Source of the DNA: Emcibacter sp.
GTDB lineage: Bacteria; Pseudomonadota; Alphaproteobacteria; Sphingomonadales; Emcibacteraceae
DNA: 17,002 bases
NCBI GenBank assembly: GCA_027019205.1
Contig: JALUWZ010000050.1
Coordinates: 1 to 17,002, forward strand
Direction of reading: 5' to 3'
Part shown: positions 1 to 7,870 of the stretch, piece after piece
Numbering within the stretch: the first letter of the stretch is position 1
Layout of the letters: each line of letters starts with the position of its first letter
Position numbers and translations under genes: made by a program
The notes under the pieces: generated by a model
Databases searched by the model: none
Told to the model about the DNA's origin: nothing
Seen by the model: the letters and a program-made list of their open reading frames with translations, nothing else

Positions 1-27
1 AACCACCATCACTCTTCTCCGCCAACA

Positions 28-126
28 CTCAGACTCCGAAGACCGAGAGGTCTGAGGCAAGCGCGACCGCGCGCCCGAGTTAATACGAGGAGGGGGAGCG
101 CCCACGGGCGCGGGGGTGAAACCCCC
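28..126. repeat. Cluster of four short GC-rich hairpins downstream of gyrB
   Basis: Four inverted repeats are packed into about 100 bases. CTCAGAC (28-34) pairs with GTCTGAG (50-56). GCGC (61-64) pairs with GCGC (69-72). GCGCC (98-102) pairs with GGCGC (107-111). GGGGG (112-116) pairs with CCCCC (122-126) around a TGAAA loop. No T tract follows the last hairpin on either strand in the correct place, so this is not a standard intrinsic terminator for gyrB. The base composition, with G runs on the plus strand, differs from the neighbouring coding DNA. It could be an intergenic palindromic repeat or a structured RNA whose orientation I cannot set. The function is unknown. Confidence 0.45.
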
Positions 127-161
127 ACTAATAAAAAATATTCCAACTCCCAAACCCAACC

Positions 162-2600
162 TCAAACATCCAGATTAACCACATTAAGCGCATTATCCTG
201 AATAAAGGCGCGGCGCGGCTCGACCACGTCGCCCATCAGCTTGGTGAAAATTTCGTCCGCCGTATCGACATGATCGACCTTTACCTGCAGCAGGGTCCGG
301 GCCTCCGGATCAAGGGTGGTTTCCCATAATTGTTCCGGATTCATCTCGCCCAACCCTTTGTAACGCTGGATTGACAGGCCCTTGCGACCGTAAGCCAGCA
401 CCAGCCGCATCAGGTCGCTCGGCAGGGTGATGTCCTGCACATCCTCGCGGCGGCTGATGCTGGCGCTATGGGCAAAAACCTCCTTGCGGTCTTTTACGGC
501 CTCATTCAGGGCGCGGGCTTCCGCCGAGCTAAAGAACGCATCATCAATCGGGTAAATATCCTCAATCCCGCGTATTTTCCGGCTGAAAATCATCCCATCC
601 GCCGTATTTTCTCCGGCCCAGGTATTTTCGCCCTCGACCGCCTTGCGGTTCATCCGCGCCACCACGGCGGCAATTGCCCCTTCCCGGTGATCGTCATCCC
701 CCTGCATGTCCGGCTCGAACGCCCCGGCCAGCGCCATTTCCTCAATCAGTTCACGGTTATAGCGCGCCGGAACCCGCCCGAGTATCCGGGTGGTTTTCCG
801 CACTTTTTCCACCAGGTCCTTCAGGTCATTGCCGGCAATTTGCGTGCCGTCATACAGTGTCAGGGTCATGTCATCAAGGGTCTGTTCAATCAGATGGTCC
901 TCCAGCGCCGCGTCATCCTTTAAGTAAACTTCCGACTTGCCACGGCTGACCTTGTAAAGCGGCGGCTGGGCGATATAGAGATAGCCCCGGTCGATCACCT
1001 CGCGCATCTGGCGGTAGAAAAAGGTCAGCAGCAGGGTTCTGATATGGGCGCCGTCAACATCGGCATCGGTCATGATGATGATCTTGTGATAGCGCAGTTT
1101 TTCAATATCGAAATCCTCGCGGCCAATGCTGGTGCCCATGGCGGTGATCAGGGTGCCGATCTCCTGGGAGCCGAGCATCCTGTCAAATCTGGCCCGCTCG
1201 ACATTGAGGATCTTCCCCTTGAGCGGTAGAATTGCCTGATTCTGGCGTGCGCGGCCCTGTTTGGCCGACCCACCGGCACTGTCCCCTTCGACCAGAAACA
1301 ATTCGGATTTTGCCGGGTCGCGTTCCTGACAATCGGCGAGCTTGCCAGGCAGCGAGGAAATATCAAGCGCCCCCTTGCGCCGGGTCAGCTCGCGGGCCTT
1401 GCGCGCCGCTTCGCGGGCGGCGGCGGCCTCGACAATCTTGCTGATGATGATTTTGGCTTCCTGGGGATGTTCCTCGAACCATGACCCGAGCTTTTCATTC
1501 AGCAGGCTTTCGACCACCGGGCGGACCTCGGACGAGACCAGCTTGTCCTTGGTCTGGGACGAGAATTTCGGGTCTGGCACCTTGACCGACAGCACACAGG
1601 TCAGGCCCTCGCGGCTGTCATCACCGCTCAGGGTGACTTTCTCGCGTTTGGCGATGCCGGTGGCATTGGCATAGCCGTTGATGGTCCGGGTCAGGGCCGC
1701 GCGAAAGCCCGCCAGATGGGAGCCGCCGTCGCGCTGGGGAATATTATTGGTGAAGCACATGACATTTTCATGATAGCTGTCATTCCATTGCAGGGCGCAT
1801 TCAAAAATAATACCCTCTTTTTCGCCGGAAATGCTGATGGCCACGGGGATCAGCGGGGTCTTGCTGCGATCAAGATAGGTGACATAGGCGGAAATCCCGC
1901 CCTCATAATACAGCTCGACCGCCTGCCCGCCAGTGGCGCGGTTATCTTCTATTTTGATGCGAACCCCGCTATTGAGGAAGGCCAGCTCGCGAAAACGATG
2001 CACAAGCTTCTGAAAATCGAAGTCAATATCACCGAATGTCTCGCGTGATGGCAGGAAGGTTACCCTGGTGCCGGTTTTGCCTTTGGCATCGCCGACCACC
2101 ACAAGCTCTTTCACCGCGTCGCCATGCTCGAAACGGATAAAATGCTCCTTGTCATGGCGCCAGATGGTCAGGTCGAGATATTCCGACAGCGCATTGACCA
2201 CCGATACCCCGACCCCGTGCAGGCCGCCGGAAATTTTATAGCTGTTGCTGTCAAATTTACCGCCGGCATGGAGCTGGGTCATGATAACCTCGGCAGCCGA
2301 AATCCCTTCTTCCTCGTGAATGCCAACCGGAATCCCCCGGCCATTATCGGTGACGGAGATCGAGCCGTCCGCATTCATCGACACCAGAACCAGATCACAA
2401 TATCCCGCCAGTGATTCGTCAATGGCATTGTCCGATACCTCAAACACCATATGATGCAGGCCGGACCCGTCCTCGGTATCGCCGATATACATGCCGGGCC
2501 GTTTTCTGACCGCGTCAAGCCCTTTCAGGACCTTGATCGAATCCGCGTCATAATCTTCCGCCCCCAGATTGGCGTCTTTCATTTCTATTTCATCAGACAT
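162..2600 (-). CDS. gyrB: DNA gyrase subunit B (ATPase subunit)
   Basis: Gyrase B powers negative supercoiling of DNA in an A2B2 complex with GyrA. The 812-residue protein is full length for a proteobacterial GyrB. The GHKL ATPase domain comes first, with E54 and N58, DNGRGIP at 85-91 and GGLHGVGV at 125-132. The transducer domain follows. The TOPRIM domain has EGDSAGGSAKQGR from residue 438 and the metal-binding DADVDG at 512-517. The long insert typical of Gram-negative GyrB lies between TOPRIM and the C-terminal segment, which contains QRYKGLGEMNPEQLWETTLD. The start is ATG at 2600 with a weak AAGG about 11 bases upstream. It lies 29 bp downstream of recF and is probably co-transcribed with dnaN and recF. 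No truncation or frameshift is visible. Confidence 0.98.
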   Translation of the reverse strand: MSDEIEMKDANLGAEDYDADSIKVLKGLDAVRKRPGMYIGDTEDGSGLHHMVFEVSDNAIDESLAGYCDLVLVSMNADGSISVTDNGRGIPVGIHEEEGISAAEVIMTQLHAGGKFDSNSYKISGGLHGVGVSVVNALSEYLDLTIWRHDKEHFIRFEHGDAVKELVVVGDAKGKTGTRVTFLPSRETFGDIDFDFQKLVHRFRELAFLNSGVRIKIEDNRATGGQAVELYYEGGISAYVTYLDRSKTPLIPVAISISGEKEGIIFECALQWNDSYHENVMCFTNNIPQRDGGSHLAGFRAALTRTINGYANATGIAKREKVTLSGDDSREGLTCVLSVKVPDPKFSSQTKDKLVSSEVRPVVESLLNEKLGSWFEEHPQEAKIIISKIVEAAAAREAARKARELTRRKGALDISSLPGKLADCQERDPAKSELFLVEGDSAGGSAKQGRARQNQAILPLKGKILNVERARFDRMLGSQEIGTLITAMGTSIGREDFDIEKLRYHKIIIMTDADVDGAHIRTLLLTFFYRQMREVIDRGYLYIAQPPLYKVSRGKSEVYLKDDAALEDHLIEQTLDDMTLTLYDGTQIAGNDLKDLVEKVRKTTRILGRVPARYNRELIEEMALAGAFEPDMQGDDDHREGAIAAVVARMNRKAVEGENTWAGENTADGMIFSRKIRGIEDIYPIDDAFFSSAEARALNEAVKDRKEVFAHSASISRREDVQDITLPSDLMRLVLAYGRKGLSIQRYKGLGEMNPEQLWETTLDPEARTLLQVKVDHVDTADEIFTKLMGDVVEPRRAFIQDNALNVVNLDV

Positions 2601-2629
2601 AAAATATCGTACCTTGTTCTCTAATCTGT

Positions 2630-3880
2630 TTATGTTGGCGTTATGACGCTGTTGTCCACCCGGAAATAGCCTGCCCGGTCGCCAAGTCCGTCAAATAGCA
2701 ACCGGTCGGTGCCGGTCAGCCAGACCTGGGAGCCGAGGGCCGTAAGCTCGTCAAATAATGACGTCCGCCGCGCCCGGTCGAGATGGGCCACCACCTCATC
2801 GAGCAATAACAGCGGGGCGGCCCCGAAATCATTGGCCATAATCCGCGCACTGGCCAGGGTTATGGCAATCAACAGTGCCTTCTGTTCCCCGGTGGAACAG
2901 AGCGCCGCCGGCATGTCCCGGTCTTTGTGAGTGACCAGAAGATCACTTTTATGCGGCCCGGCAGCCGTCCGTCCGCTGTGGCTGTCCCGCTCGCGATTAT
3001 CGCGGAGAAGCCGTCGAAACTCATCCTCCACCGCCAGTGCCGGCCCCTGCGCGAGACCCTGTTCCAGCAAGCCCTCCACCCTGATCTGCGCCCGGGGAAA
3101 GCAGGAGGCGGAGTCTTCTATTGCCCCGCACAGCCGGTCCATCGCATCGAGCCGGGCCGCCGCAACCGCAACCCCGTGTTCGGCCATCCGCCCTTCCAGA
3201 GCCGACAGCCAGCTGTCATCACCGCCGCCATCCTGCAACAGGCGGTTTCTTTCGCGCATCACCCGTTCATAGGCATTGACTTCGCGGCGGTGGCTGCTGT
3301 GAAAATCCGCGACGATCCGGTCGAGAAAGCGGCGGCGGCCTGACGGGGCCTCAATAAACAGGCGATCCATTTGCGGGGTCAGCCATGTGACCTGTAAAAT
3401 ATCGTTGAAGGCTGCCGGGCTTGAGCCATTCTCGCCGTCAATCCGGATAATACGCCGGTCTTTCTGCCCGCCATCCCCAACGGATTCTGTGGCGTCTGTT
3501 TCCAGCCCGGTCCCGAGATTTATCGTCCCGTCCGGGGTTTCAAGCCGGGCCGCCACCGTCCAGTTGCGGCGTGCCGGGCTGTGGCTGGCTGACCCGTCAA
3601 GACGGCAGGCATCGGACAAACGCCCGCCCCGCATCCCCCGACCGGCTGACAGAAAAGACAGGGCTTCGAGGATATTTGTTTTGCCGGCCCCGTTCGGCCC
3701 GGTCAGCACCACAGACCGGCCCCCTGGCTCTATCGTTGCCGCAGGGTAAGACCTGAAATCCGTCAGATGCAGCCGTCCGACATAAAGTTCGGCAGCGAAC
3801 AGGTCACCGGCTGTCTGTTCCCCGGCGGAAACGGAGAAGGCAACACCGTTATTTTTATCACTCTGCAGCAGGGTATTCAC
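2630..3880 (-). CDS. recF: DNA replication and repair protein RecF
   Basis: RecF is an SMC/ABC-like ATPase that helps load RecA at single-strand gaps with RecO and RecR. Visible motifs are Walker A GPNGAGKT (61-68), the signature CSTGEQKA (328-335) and Walker B LLLLDEVVAHLD (357-368). The protein is 416 residues, longer than the usual 360-380. The excess is partly an N-terminal extension: the conserved LHLTDFRSY block begins only at residue 37. The start is GTG at 3880, with AGGAAA and AGGGA upstream. No ATG, GTG or TTG occurs in frame between this GTG and the conserved block, so a normal start nearer the core is not available. It is separated from dnaN by 34 bp and from gyrB by 29 bp. Confidence 0.96.
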   Translation of the reverse strand: MNTLLQSDKNNGVAFSVSAGEQTAGDLFAAELYVGRLHLTDFRSYPAATIEPGGRSVVLTGPNGAGKTNILEALSFLSAGRGMRGGRLSDACRLDGSASHSPARRNWTVAARLETPDGTINLGTGLETDATESVGDGGQKDRRIIRIDGENGSSPAAFNDILQVTWLTPQMDRLFIEAPSGRRRFLDRIVADFHSSHRREVNAYERVMRERNRLLQDGGGDDSWLSALEGRMAEHGVAVAAARLDAMDRLCGAIEDSASCFPRAQIRVEGLLEQGLAQGPALAVEDEFRRLLRDNRERDSHSGRTAAGPHKSDLLVTHKDRDMPAALCSTGEQKALLIAITLASARIMANDFGAAPLLLLDEVVAHLDRARRTSLFDELTALGSQVWLTGTDRLLFDGLGDRAGYFRVDNSVITPT

Positions 3881-3914
3881 CGGTCCCTGTTTCCTGTGTG
3901 CCGCGCCACCACCC

Positions 3915-5036
3915 TCACACCCTCATGGGCATCAGGACATAAAGCGCGCCGTCATCGGTCACATCCCTTAAAATGGTCGGGGCGGTGGAATCCGCCAGCA
4001 CCACCCGGGCCAGATCACCCTCTATCTGACCGAGGATATCCATAAGATAGCGCGAATTAAAGCCGATTTCCATCTCGTCCCCGGCATAGCTCGCCGCCAC
4101 TTCCTCCTTGGCCGTGCCCTGCTCGGGGCTGTTGACAGAGAGTTTCAGGCTGTCCGGGCCGAGAGATAATTTGATTGACCGGGTTTTCTCAGTCGAAATG
4201 GTTGAAACACGGTCCACCGCCTCGGCAAACTGGCGGCTGTCAATTTCCATAATCTTGTCATTGCCTTCCGGAATGACCCGGCTGTAATCCGGAAAGGTCC
4301 CGTCAATTAATTTCGAGGTCAGGACAACCCGGGCAAAGACAAAACGGATTTTGGTTTCGGACAGGGAGACCTTGACATCGCCTTCAAATTCATCGACCAG
4401 CTTGCGCAATTCGCCGACGACCTTGCGCGGGACAATCACCCCGGGCATGGCGTCCAGACCAGCGGGACACGCCATATCAAAACGGGCCAGACGGTGACCG
4501 TCGGTCGCCACCCCGCGCAACAGCGCACTGCCGTCATCATCCTCGGCCACATGGAGGTAAATACCGTTCAGATAATAGCGGGTTTCTTCGGTAGAGACCG
4601 CAAAGCGGGTTTTGTCAATCAGCCGTTTCAGATTTGCTGCCGGCAGGTCAAAGACATGGGGCAGCTCCCCTTCGGCCATGACCGGGAAATCCTCACGCGG
4701 CAGACAGGACAGGGTAAAACGCGACCGGCCCGCCCGGATGGCAAGCCGCTGACTGTCACCGTCATAGGACAGTTCGACCTGTGCGCCGTCCGGCAGCTTG
4801 CGGACAATATCATACAGGGTATGGGCCGGGGCGGTAATGCCGCCCGGTTCAATGATGTCCGCCTCGACCTGTTCCGAAATTGCCAGATCAAGGTCGGTGG
4901 CCGCCAGCGTCAGATGACCCTCCGCACATTCCAGCAGAACATTGGACAGGATCGGAATGGTATTGCGTTTTTCAACAACAGTCTGAATGTGGCCCAGTGA
5001 TTTTAACAATGCACTTTGTTCGATATTAAGCTTCAT
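3915..5036 (-). CDS. dnaN: DNA polymerase III beta subunit (sliding clamp)
   Basis: The beta clamp encircles DNA as a dimer and tethers polymerase III and other partners. The 373-residue length is normal for the family, which has three similar clamp domains of about 120 residues each. The N-terminus (MKLNIEQSALLKSLGHIQTV), the VVEKRNTIPILSNVLLE segment that follows it, the central TDGHRLA and the C-terminal YVLMPMRV are typical; the terminal MPMR hydrophobic pocket segment is intact. The start is ATG at 5036, with AGGAAG about 12 bases upstream. A 188-bp spacer separates it from dnaA and holds a weak promoter-like sequence, so the gene may be transcribed both from dnaA and from its own promoter. 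recF and gyrB follow closely. Confidence 0.98.
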   Translation of the reverse strand: MKLNIEQSALLKSLGHIQTVVEKRNTIPILSNVLLECAEGHLTLAATDLDLAISEQVEADIIEPGGITAPAHTLYDIVRKLPDGAQVELSYDGDSQRLAIRAGRSRFTLSCLPREDFPVMAEGELPHVFDLPAANLKRLIDKTRFAVSTEETRYYLNGIYLHVAEDDDGSALLRGVATDGHRLARFDMACPAGLDAMPGVIVPRKVVGELRKLVDEFEGDVKVSLSETKIRFVFARVVLTSKLIDGTFPDYSRVIPEGNDKIMEIDSRQFAEAVDRVSTISTEKTRSIKLSLGPDSLKLSVNSPEQGTAKEEVAASYAGDEMEIGFNSRYLMDILGQIEGDLARVVLADSTAPTILRDVTDDGALYVLMPMRV

Positions 5037-5130
5037 ATTCCAATCACGCTTCCTGATCCATGTTTACCTGTTATTTCCGACCGTTAACCTTGACGGCTTC
5101 AGAGAAAAACCCCCTTTTCAACGGGTCCTG

Positions 5131-5158
5131 ACCCTAGCATATTGCCGGGCCGGTTCAA
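5131..5158 (-). promoter_or_regulatory. Possible dnaN promoter
   Basis: On the minus strand TTGAAC (5153-5158) is followed after 16 bases by TAGGGT (5131-5136). The -35 match is good and the -10 match is poor by the E. coli standard, although alphaproteobacterial -10 elements are often degenerate. It lies in the only sizeable gap of the dnaA-dnaN-recF-gyrB block and would give a leader of about 90 bases before dnaN. This is inference from position and weak consensus only. Confidence 0.3.
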
Positions 5159-5224
5159 AGGTTTTTTTGGGAGATTTTCACCGAGTCGTAGCCCGGTGGC
5201 GGGCCGGTCGAAAAAGACGCCGGA

Positions 5225-6649
5225 TCAGGTGCCCAATATCCGCTCAAGATGGAGGATATTCTCGTCCAGCACGCTGTCAGCCAGCCGTAATTCATTGATA
5301 CGTTTGACCGCATGCATGACGGTGGTATGATCGCGTCCGCCGAACTGACGCCCGATATCCGGCAGGGATTTTGCCGTCAACTGCTTTGCCAGATACATCG
5401 CGACCTGACGCGGGCGGGCGACCTGACGCGCCCGGCGGGCCGACAGAAGATCAGACAGGCGGATATTGAAATAATCCGCTACCCTGCGCTGGATTTCATC
5501 AATGCTCACCCGCCGCACATTGGCCCGGAGCAGGTCTTTGAGCACTTCCTGGGTCATTTCCAGCGTAACCTCGCGGCCAATCAGGGTCGCATGGGCAATC
5601 ATCCGGTTGAGTGCCCCTTCCAGTTCGCGCACGTTGGAGGTGATCCGGTGGGCAAGGAATTCCAGCACCGACAGGCTGATCCCGACCTCGGGCACCTTGT
5701 TGGCCTTCTGCTGCAGGATGCCGAGCCTGAGTTCATATTCGGTCGGATGAATATCCGCCACCAGCCCCCAGCCCAGACGGGAGCGGATACGTTCCTCGAT
5801 CCCCTCCATATCGGTCGGCGAGCGGTCGGCGGAAATCACCACCTGCCGGCTGTGATCAATCAGGGCGTTGAAGGTATGAAAAAATTCTTCCTGGGTCGAT
5901 TGCTTGTTGGCGATAAACTGCAGATCATCAATCATCAAAAGATCAACCGAACGGAACTTCTGCTTGAAGGACATGGTATCCTTGTAGCGAATGGAGCTGA
6001 CAAATTGATACATGAATTGTTCCGCCGACAGATAAACCACCTTGCGGCCCGGAAAAAGCTCGCGGTTTGAGCTGGCAATGGCGTGCATCAGGTGGGTCTT
6101 GCCGAGGCCGACCCCGCCATGGAGGAACAGCGGGTTGAAATGAACTTCCTTGTTTTCCGCCACCCGGCGGGCCGCAGCATAGGCCAGCTCGTTCGATTTG
6201 CCGACAACAAAGCTGTCAAAGGTAAAACGCGGGTCGAGCGGCGCACCGATATTATCTTCCTTGATCCGGATAATATCAGAGTGGTGCTTTTTCTGTTCCG
6301 GCGGACTGTTATCCGCCGTTATTCCTGATGTCTGTGTTCCTGATGTCTGTTTGCCGGTGGTGAAGCCGGACAGGACGATAAATTTAATATCCGAGATGGC
6401 CGAATTTTCTGCCGTCCAGGCCTGCCTGATCCGGTCGGCATAATTGGACATCAGCCAGTTGCGCATAAAGCGGGTCGGGGCCGCCATCACCGCACAGCCC
6501 TCCTCAATATTCACCAGAGCCAGCGGCCTGAACCAGCTGTTGAATATACTGTCGTCAAATTCTGCCCGTAACCTGTCCAGAACCCGTGACCACTCTGCTT
6601 CCATGTCGGAGTCCGATACCTCTTGTTGTGCTGCCGGTACGATATTCAT
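5225..6649 (-). CDS. dnaA: Chromosomal replication initiator protein DnaA
   Basis: DnaA binds origin DnaA boxes as an ATP-dependent filament and melts the origin. The 474-residue protein shows all four domains. Domain I is the N-terminal helicase-interaction region (about 17-95). Domain II is a short variable linker (about 96-130) containing a duplicated TSGTQ unit. The AAA+ domain III has Walker A GGVGLGKTH (178-186), Walker B LLMIDDLQF (237-245) and sensor 2 NVRELEGALNR (339-349). Domain IV is the DNA-binding domain with the signature RDHTTVMHAVKRI (439-451). The start is ATG at 6649, with AGGGG about 11 bases upstream. A 45-bp, very AT-rich gap separates it from the upstream rhodanese gene and probably carries its promoter. 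Confidence 0.98.
   Translation of the reverse strand: MNIVPAAQQEVSDSDMEAEWSRVLDRLRAEFDDSIFNSWFRPLALVNIEEGCAVMAAPTRFMRNWLMSNYADRIRQAWTAENSAISDIKFIVLSGFTTGKQTSGTQTSGITADNSPPEQKKHHSDIIRIKEDNIGAPLDPRFTFDSFVVGKSNELAYAAARRVAENKEVHFNPLFLHGGVGLGKTHLMHAIASSNRELFPGRKVVYLSAEQFMYQFVSSIRYKDTMSFKQKFRSVDLLMIDDLQFIANKQSTQEEFFHTFNALIDHSRQVVISADRSPTDMEGIEERIRSRLGWGLVADIHPTEYELRLGILQQKANKVPEVGISLSVLEFLAHRITSNVRELEGALNRMIAHATLIGREVTLEMTQEVLKDLLRANVRRVSIDEIQRRVADYFNIRLSDLLSARRARQVARPRQVAMYLAKQLTAKSLPDIGRQFGGRDHTTVMHAVKRINELRLADSVLDENILHLERILGT
6322..6350 (-). repeat. 15-bp tandem duplication in the DnaA linker
   Basis: TTCCTGATGTCTGT occurs at 6322-6335 and again, exactly, at 6337-6350, giving a 15-bp period. 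It is in frame and encodes the repeated residues TSGTQ TSG in the variable domain II of DnaA. Domain II is known to tolerate length changes, so the duplication is probably neutral. Confidence 0.7.
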
Positions 6650-6679
6650 AGTCTTTAACGCCCCTAAATCCCTATTATT

Positions 6680-6709
6680 TATATAATTATAATATTAATT
6701 CTGTGTCCA
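6680..6709 (-). promoter_or_regulatory. Possible dnaA promoter in an AT-rich gap
   Basis: On the minus strand TGGACA (6704-6709, five of six matches to TTGACA) is followed after 18 bases by TATATA (6680-6685). The gap between the rhodanese stop and dnaA is almost all A and T for some 25 bases, which suits a promoter. Several overlapping -10-like hexamers are present, including TATAAT, so the exact element is uncertain. The -35 lies inside the 3' end of the rhodanese gene. Confidence 0.4.
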
Positions 6710-7111
6710 GGGCAGCCCGGCGGCTTTCCAGCCATCCTGTTGCCCCCGATGTCCCGCCCCGTCCCGGTCGCCCTCAAAACCGCCAAGAATATTAAAGCAT
6801 TTTTCATAGCCCGCCCGGGTCATGGCCTGCGCTGCGGCACGGGAACGAACCCCGGACCGGCACAGGAAATATAACGGGCTGTCCAGTGGAATATTTTCTG
6901 CCATAATCATATCCGCAAAGGCCGGATTAGGCGCCATATGGGGATATTCCTGCCAACTGACCAGCAGCGGCATCTTGTCCAGCCCTGACAAGTCACAGAT
7001 GCCGACAAAGGCCCACTCCGGCTGGGTTCTGACATCAACCAGAACGGCTTTGTCATCCCGCGTGAGAGCCTCCCAGACCTCCCCGACTGTCACATCACCG
7101 CAATAGCTCAC
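6695..7111 (-). CDS. Rhodanese-like domain protein (single domain)
   Basis: A single-domain rhodanese, a family that transfers sulfane sulfur from a persulfidated cysteine. The core VLVDVRTQPEWAFVGI, the active-site loop CRSGVRSRAAA and the C-terminal ILGGFEGD and GWKAAGLPW are clear. The active-site cysteine is present. I choose the GTG at 7111, which gives 138 residues beginning V-S-Y-C-G-D, because conservation typical of this subfamily begins there. An ATG at 7183 and a TTG at 7222 are in frame but add a cysteine-rich, unconserved-looking N-terminus and have no good ribosome binding site. It lies 45 bp upstream of dnaA on the same strand and could be co-transcribed. The true sulfur acceptor cannot be told from the sequence. 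Confidence 0.85.
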   Translation of the reverse strand: MSYCGDVTVGEVWEALTRDDKAVLVDVRTQPEWAFVGICDLSGLDKMPLLVSWQEYPHMAPNPAFADMIMAENIPLDSPLYFLCRSGVRSRAAAQAMTRAGYEKCFNILGGFEGDRDGAGHRGQQDGWKAAGLPWTQN

Positions 7112-7414
7112 GTCCCTGCTTCCCAAATAATTGACACAACAAAATCCTCTGCCTGCACCGGAATAGAATGCAGCCAATTCCATATTACAGAAGGGTCCCC
7201 GGTCCGAAAAACACCCGGACAAAGTCCTGACTGCATCCGGACTCTCAAAATAAGAGGCCTGATCACACCCCGCGATTATTCAGCCATTTCATCCCCTCAT
7301 GGACAGCCTACAGGGTACAGTCCGGGAGGATTTCTGGCAACCGATTCATCTGAAAATAATCACAATTTATGGTTAAGATATGGCCTGGTCAGCAGGTAAG
7401 CTACTATATCTGGT

Positions 7415-7434
7415 ATGTGATATTATTATCACAT
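7415..7434. promoter_or_regulatory. Perfect palindrome, likely operator
   Basis: ATGTGATA (7415-7422), spacer TTAT, then TATCACAT (7427-7434) form an exact inverted repeat with 8-bp arms. The half-sites resemble the TGTGA/TCACA of the CRP/FNR superfamily, but the spacing is two bases longer than the CRP consensus, so the regulator cannot be named. On the minus strand a TATAGT hexamer (7403-7408) lies just downstream, so the palindrome would overlap the -35 region of a promoter reading toward the rhodanese gene and dnaA. The role is inferred. Confidence 0.5.
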
Positions 7435-7488
7435 TTTCCGCCCTCCGAACAAAAGCGGAACTTTGCCCGCCGGACAGTTTTTCAGGCC

Positions 7489-7522
7489 AAAAAAAAGCCG
7501 AACCATAGCAGGTTCAGCTTTT
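7489..7522 (-). terminator. Rho-independent terminator of rpsT
   Basis: Read on the minus strand, AAAGCTGAACC pairs with GGTTCGGCTTT (11 bp with one G-U pair) around a six-base loop and is followed by a run of eight T. It begins about 55 bases after the rpsT stop codon. The other strand has only four T after the stem, so it mainly terminates minus-strand transcription. Confidence 0.88.
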
Positions 7523-7577
7523 CAAGCGTGATTTTATCACAGACTCGCCGGGTTTGTTCGGGCGACTCGAAATTCCG

Positions 7578-7844
7578 CTAGACGGAGAGCGCCTTCACCC
7601 GTTTGGCCAGACGGGAAACTTTGCGGGAGGCGGTCTTTTTATGCAGAACGCCCTTGGTCACGCCGCGCATCAATTCCGGCTGAGCTGCCTTGAGCGCCAG
7701 CCGGGCCTCTTCGGCATTGCCGCTTTCCAGCGCCAGTTCCACCTTCTTGACAAAGGTCCGGATCCGGCTCTTGCGGGATTTATTCACTTCTGCACGCCGG
7801 GCATTGGCGCGAATTCTTTTCTTAGCCTGTAATAAATTAGCCAT
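7578..7844 (-). CDS. rpsT: 30S ribosomal protein S20
   Basis: S20 binds 16S rRNA early in 30S assembly. The protein is 88 residues, basic and helical, starting MANLLQAKKRIRANARR and ending RLAKRVKALSV, as in the family. The reading frame is open for a further 18 codons up to 7898, but those residues lie inside the transcribed leader and do not look like S20. The ATG at 7844 is therefore the start, although its ribosome binding site is weak (AGGC). It has its own strong promoter at 7951-7979, a leader hairpin and a strong terminator, so it is probably a single-gene transcript. Confidence 0.97.
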   Translation of the reverse strand: MANLLQAKKRIRANARRAEVNKSRKSRIRTFVKKVELALESGNAEEARLALKAAQPELMRGVTKGVLHKKTASRKVSRLAKRVKALSV

Positions 7845-7870
7845 TAAGGTGCCTGTCTTTCTCTGTATAT

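Larger units (their letters stand above)
7112..7577. other. 466-bp stretch without a convincing gene
   Basis: Between the chosen rhodanese start and the rpsT stop I see no credible coding region. It contains alternative upstream starts of the rhodanese frame (ATG 7183, TTG 7222), a perfect 20-bp palindrome at 7415-7434 and the rpsT terminator at 7489-7522. A 70-codon plus-strand open frame at 7369-7581 runs through the palindrome and the terminator, has no ribosome binding site and looks spurious. No DnaA box matching TTATCCACA was found here by eye. Confidence 0.6.

Noticed and set aside
1..200. Plus-strand frame open from the left edge to about 200, rich in Arg, Gly and Pro
   Set aside because: The translation is low-complexity, runs through the hairpin cluster and into gyrB antisense, and has no domain. 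It is better explained as non-coding DNA that happens to lack stops.
5191..5204. Hairpin GCCCG-GTGG-CGGGC just after the dnaA stop, as a possible dnaA terminator
   Set aside because: The stem is only 5 bp and no T tract follows it on the minus strand, so termination there is unlikely.
5312..6070. 252-codon open frame on the plus strand opposite dnaA
   Set aside because: It is fully antisense to an intact, motif-complete dnaA and has no ribosome binding site or recognisable domain; GC-rich third positions commonly create such shadows.
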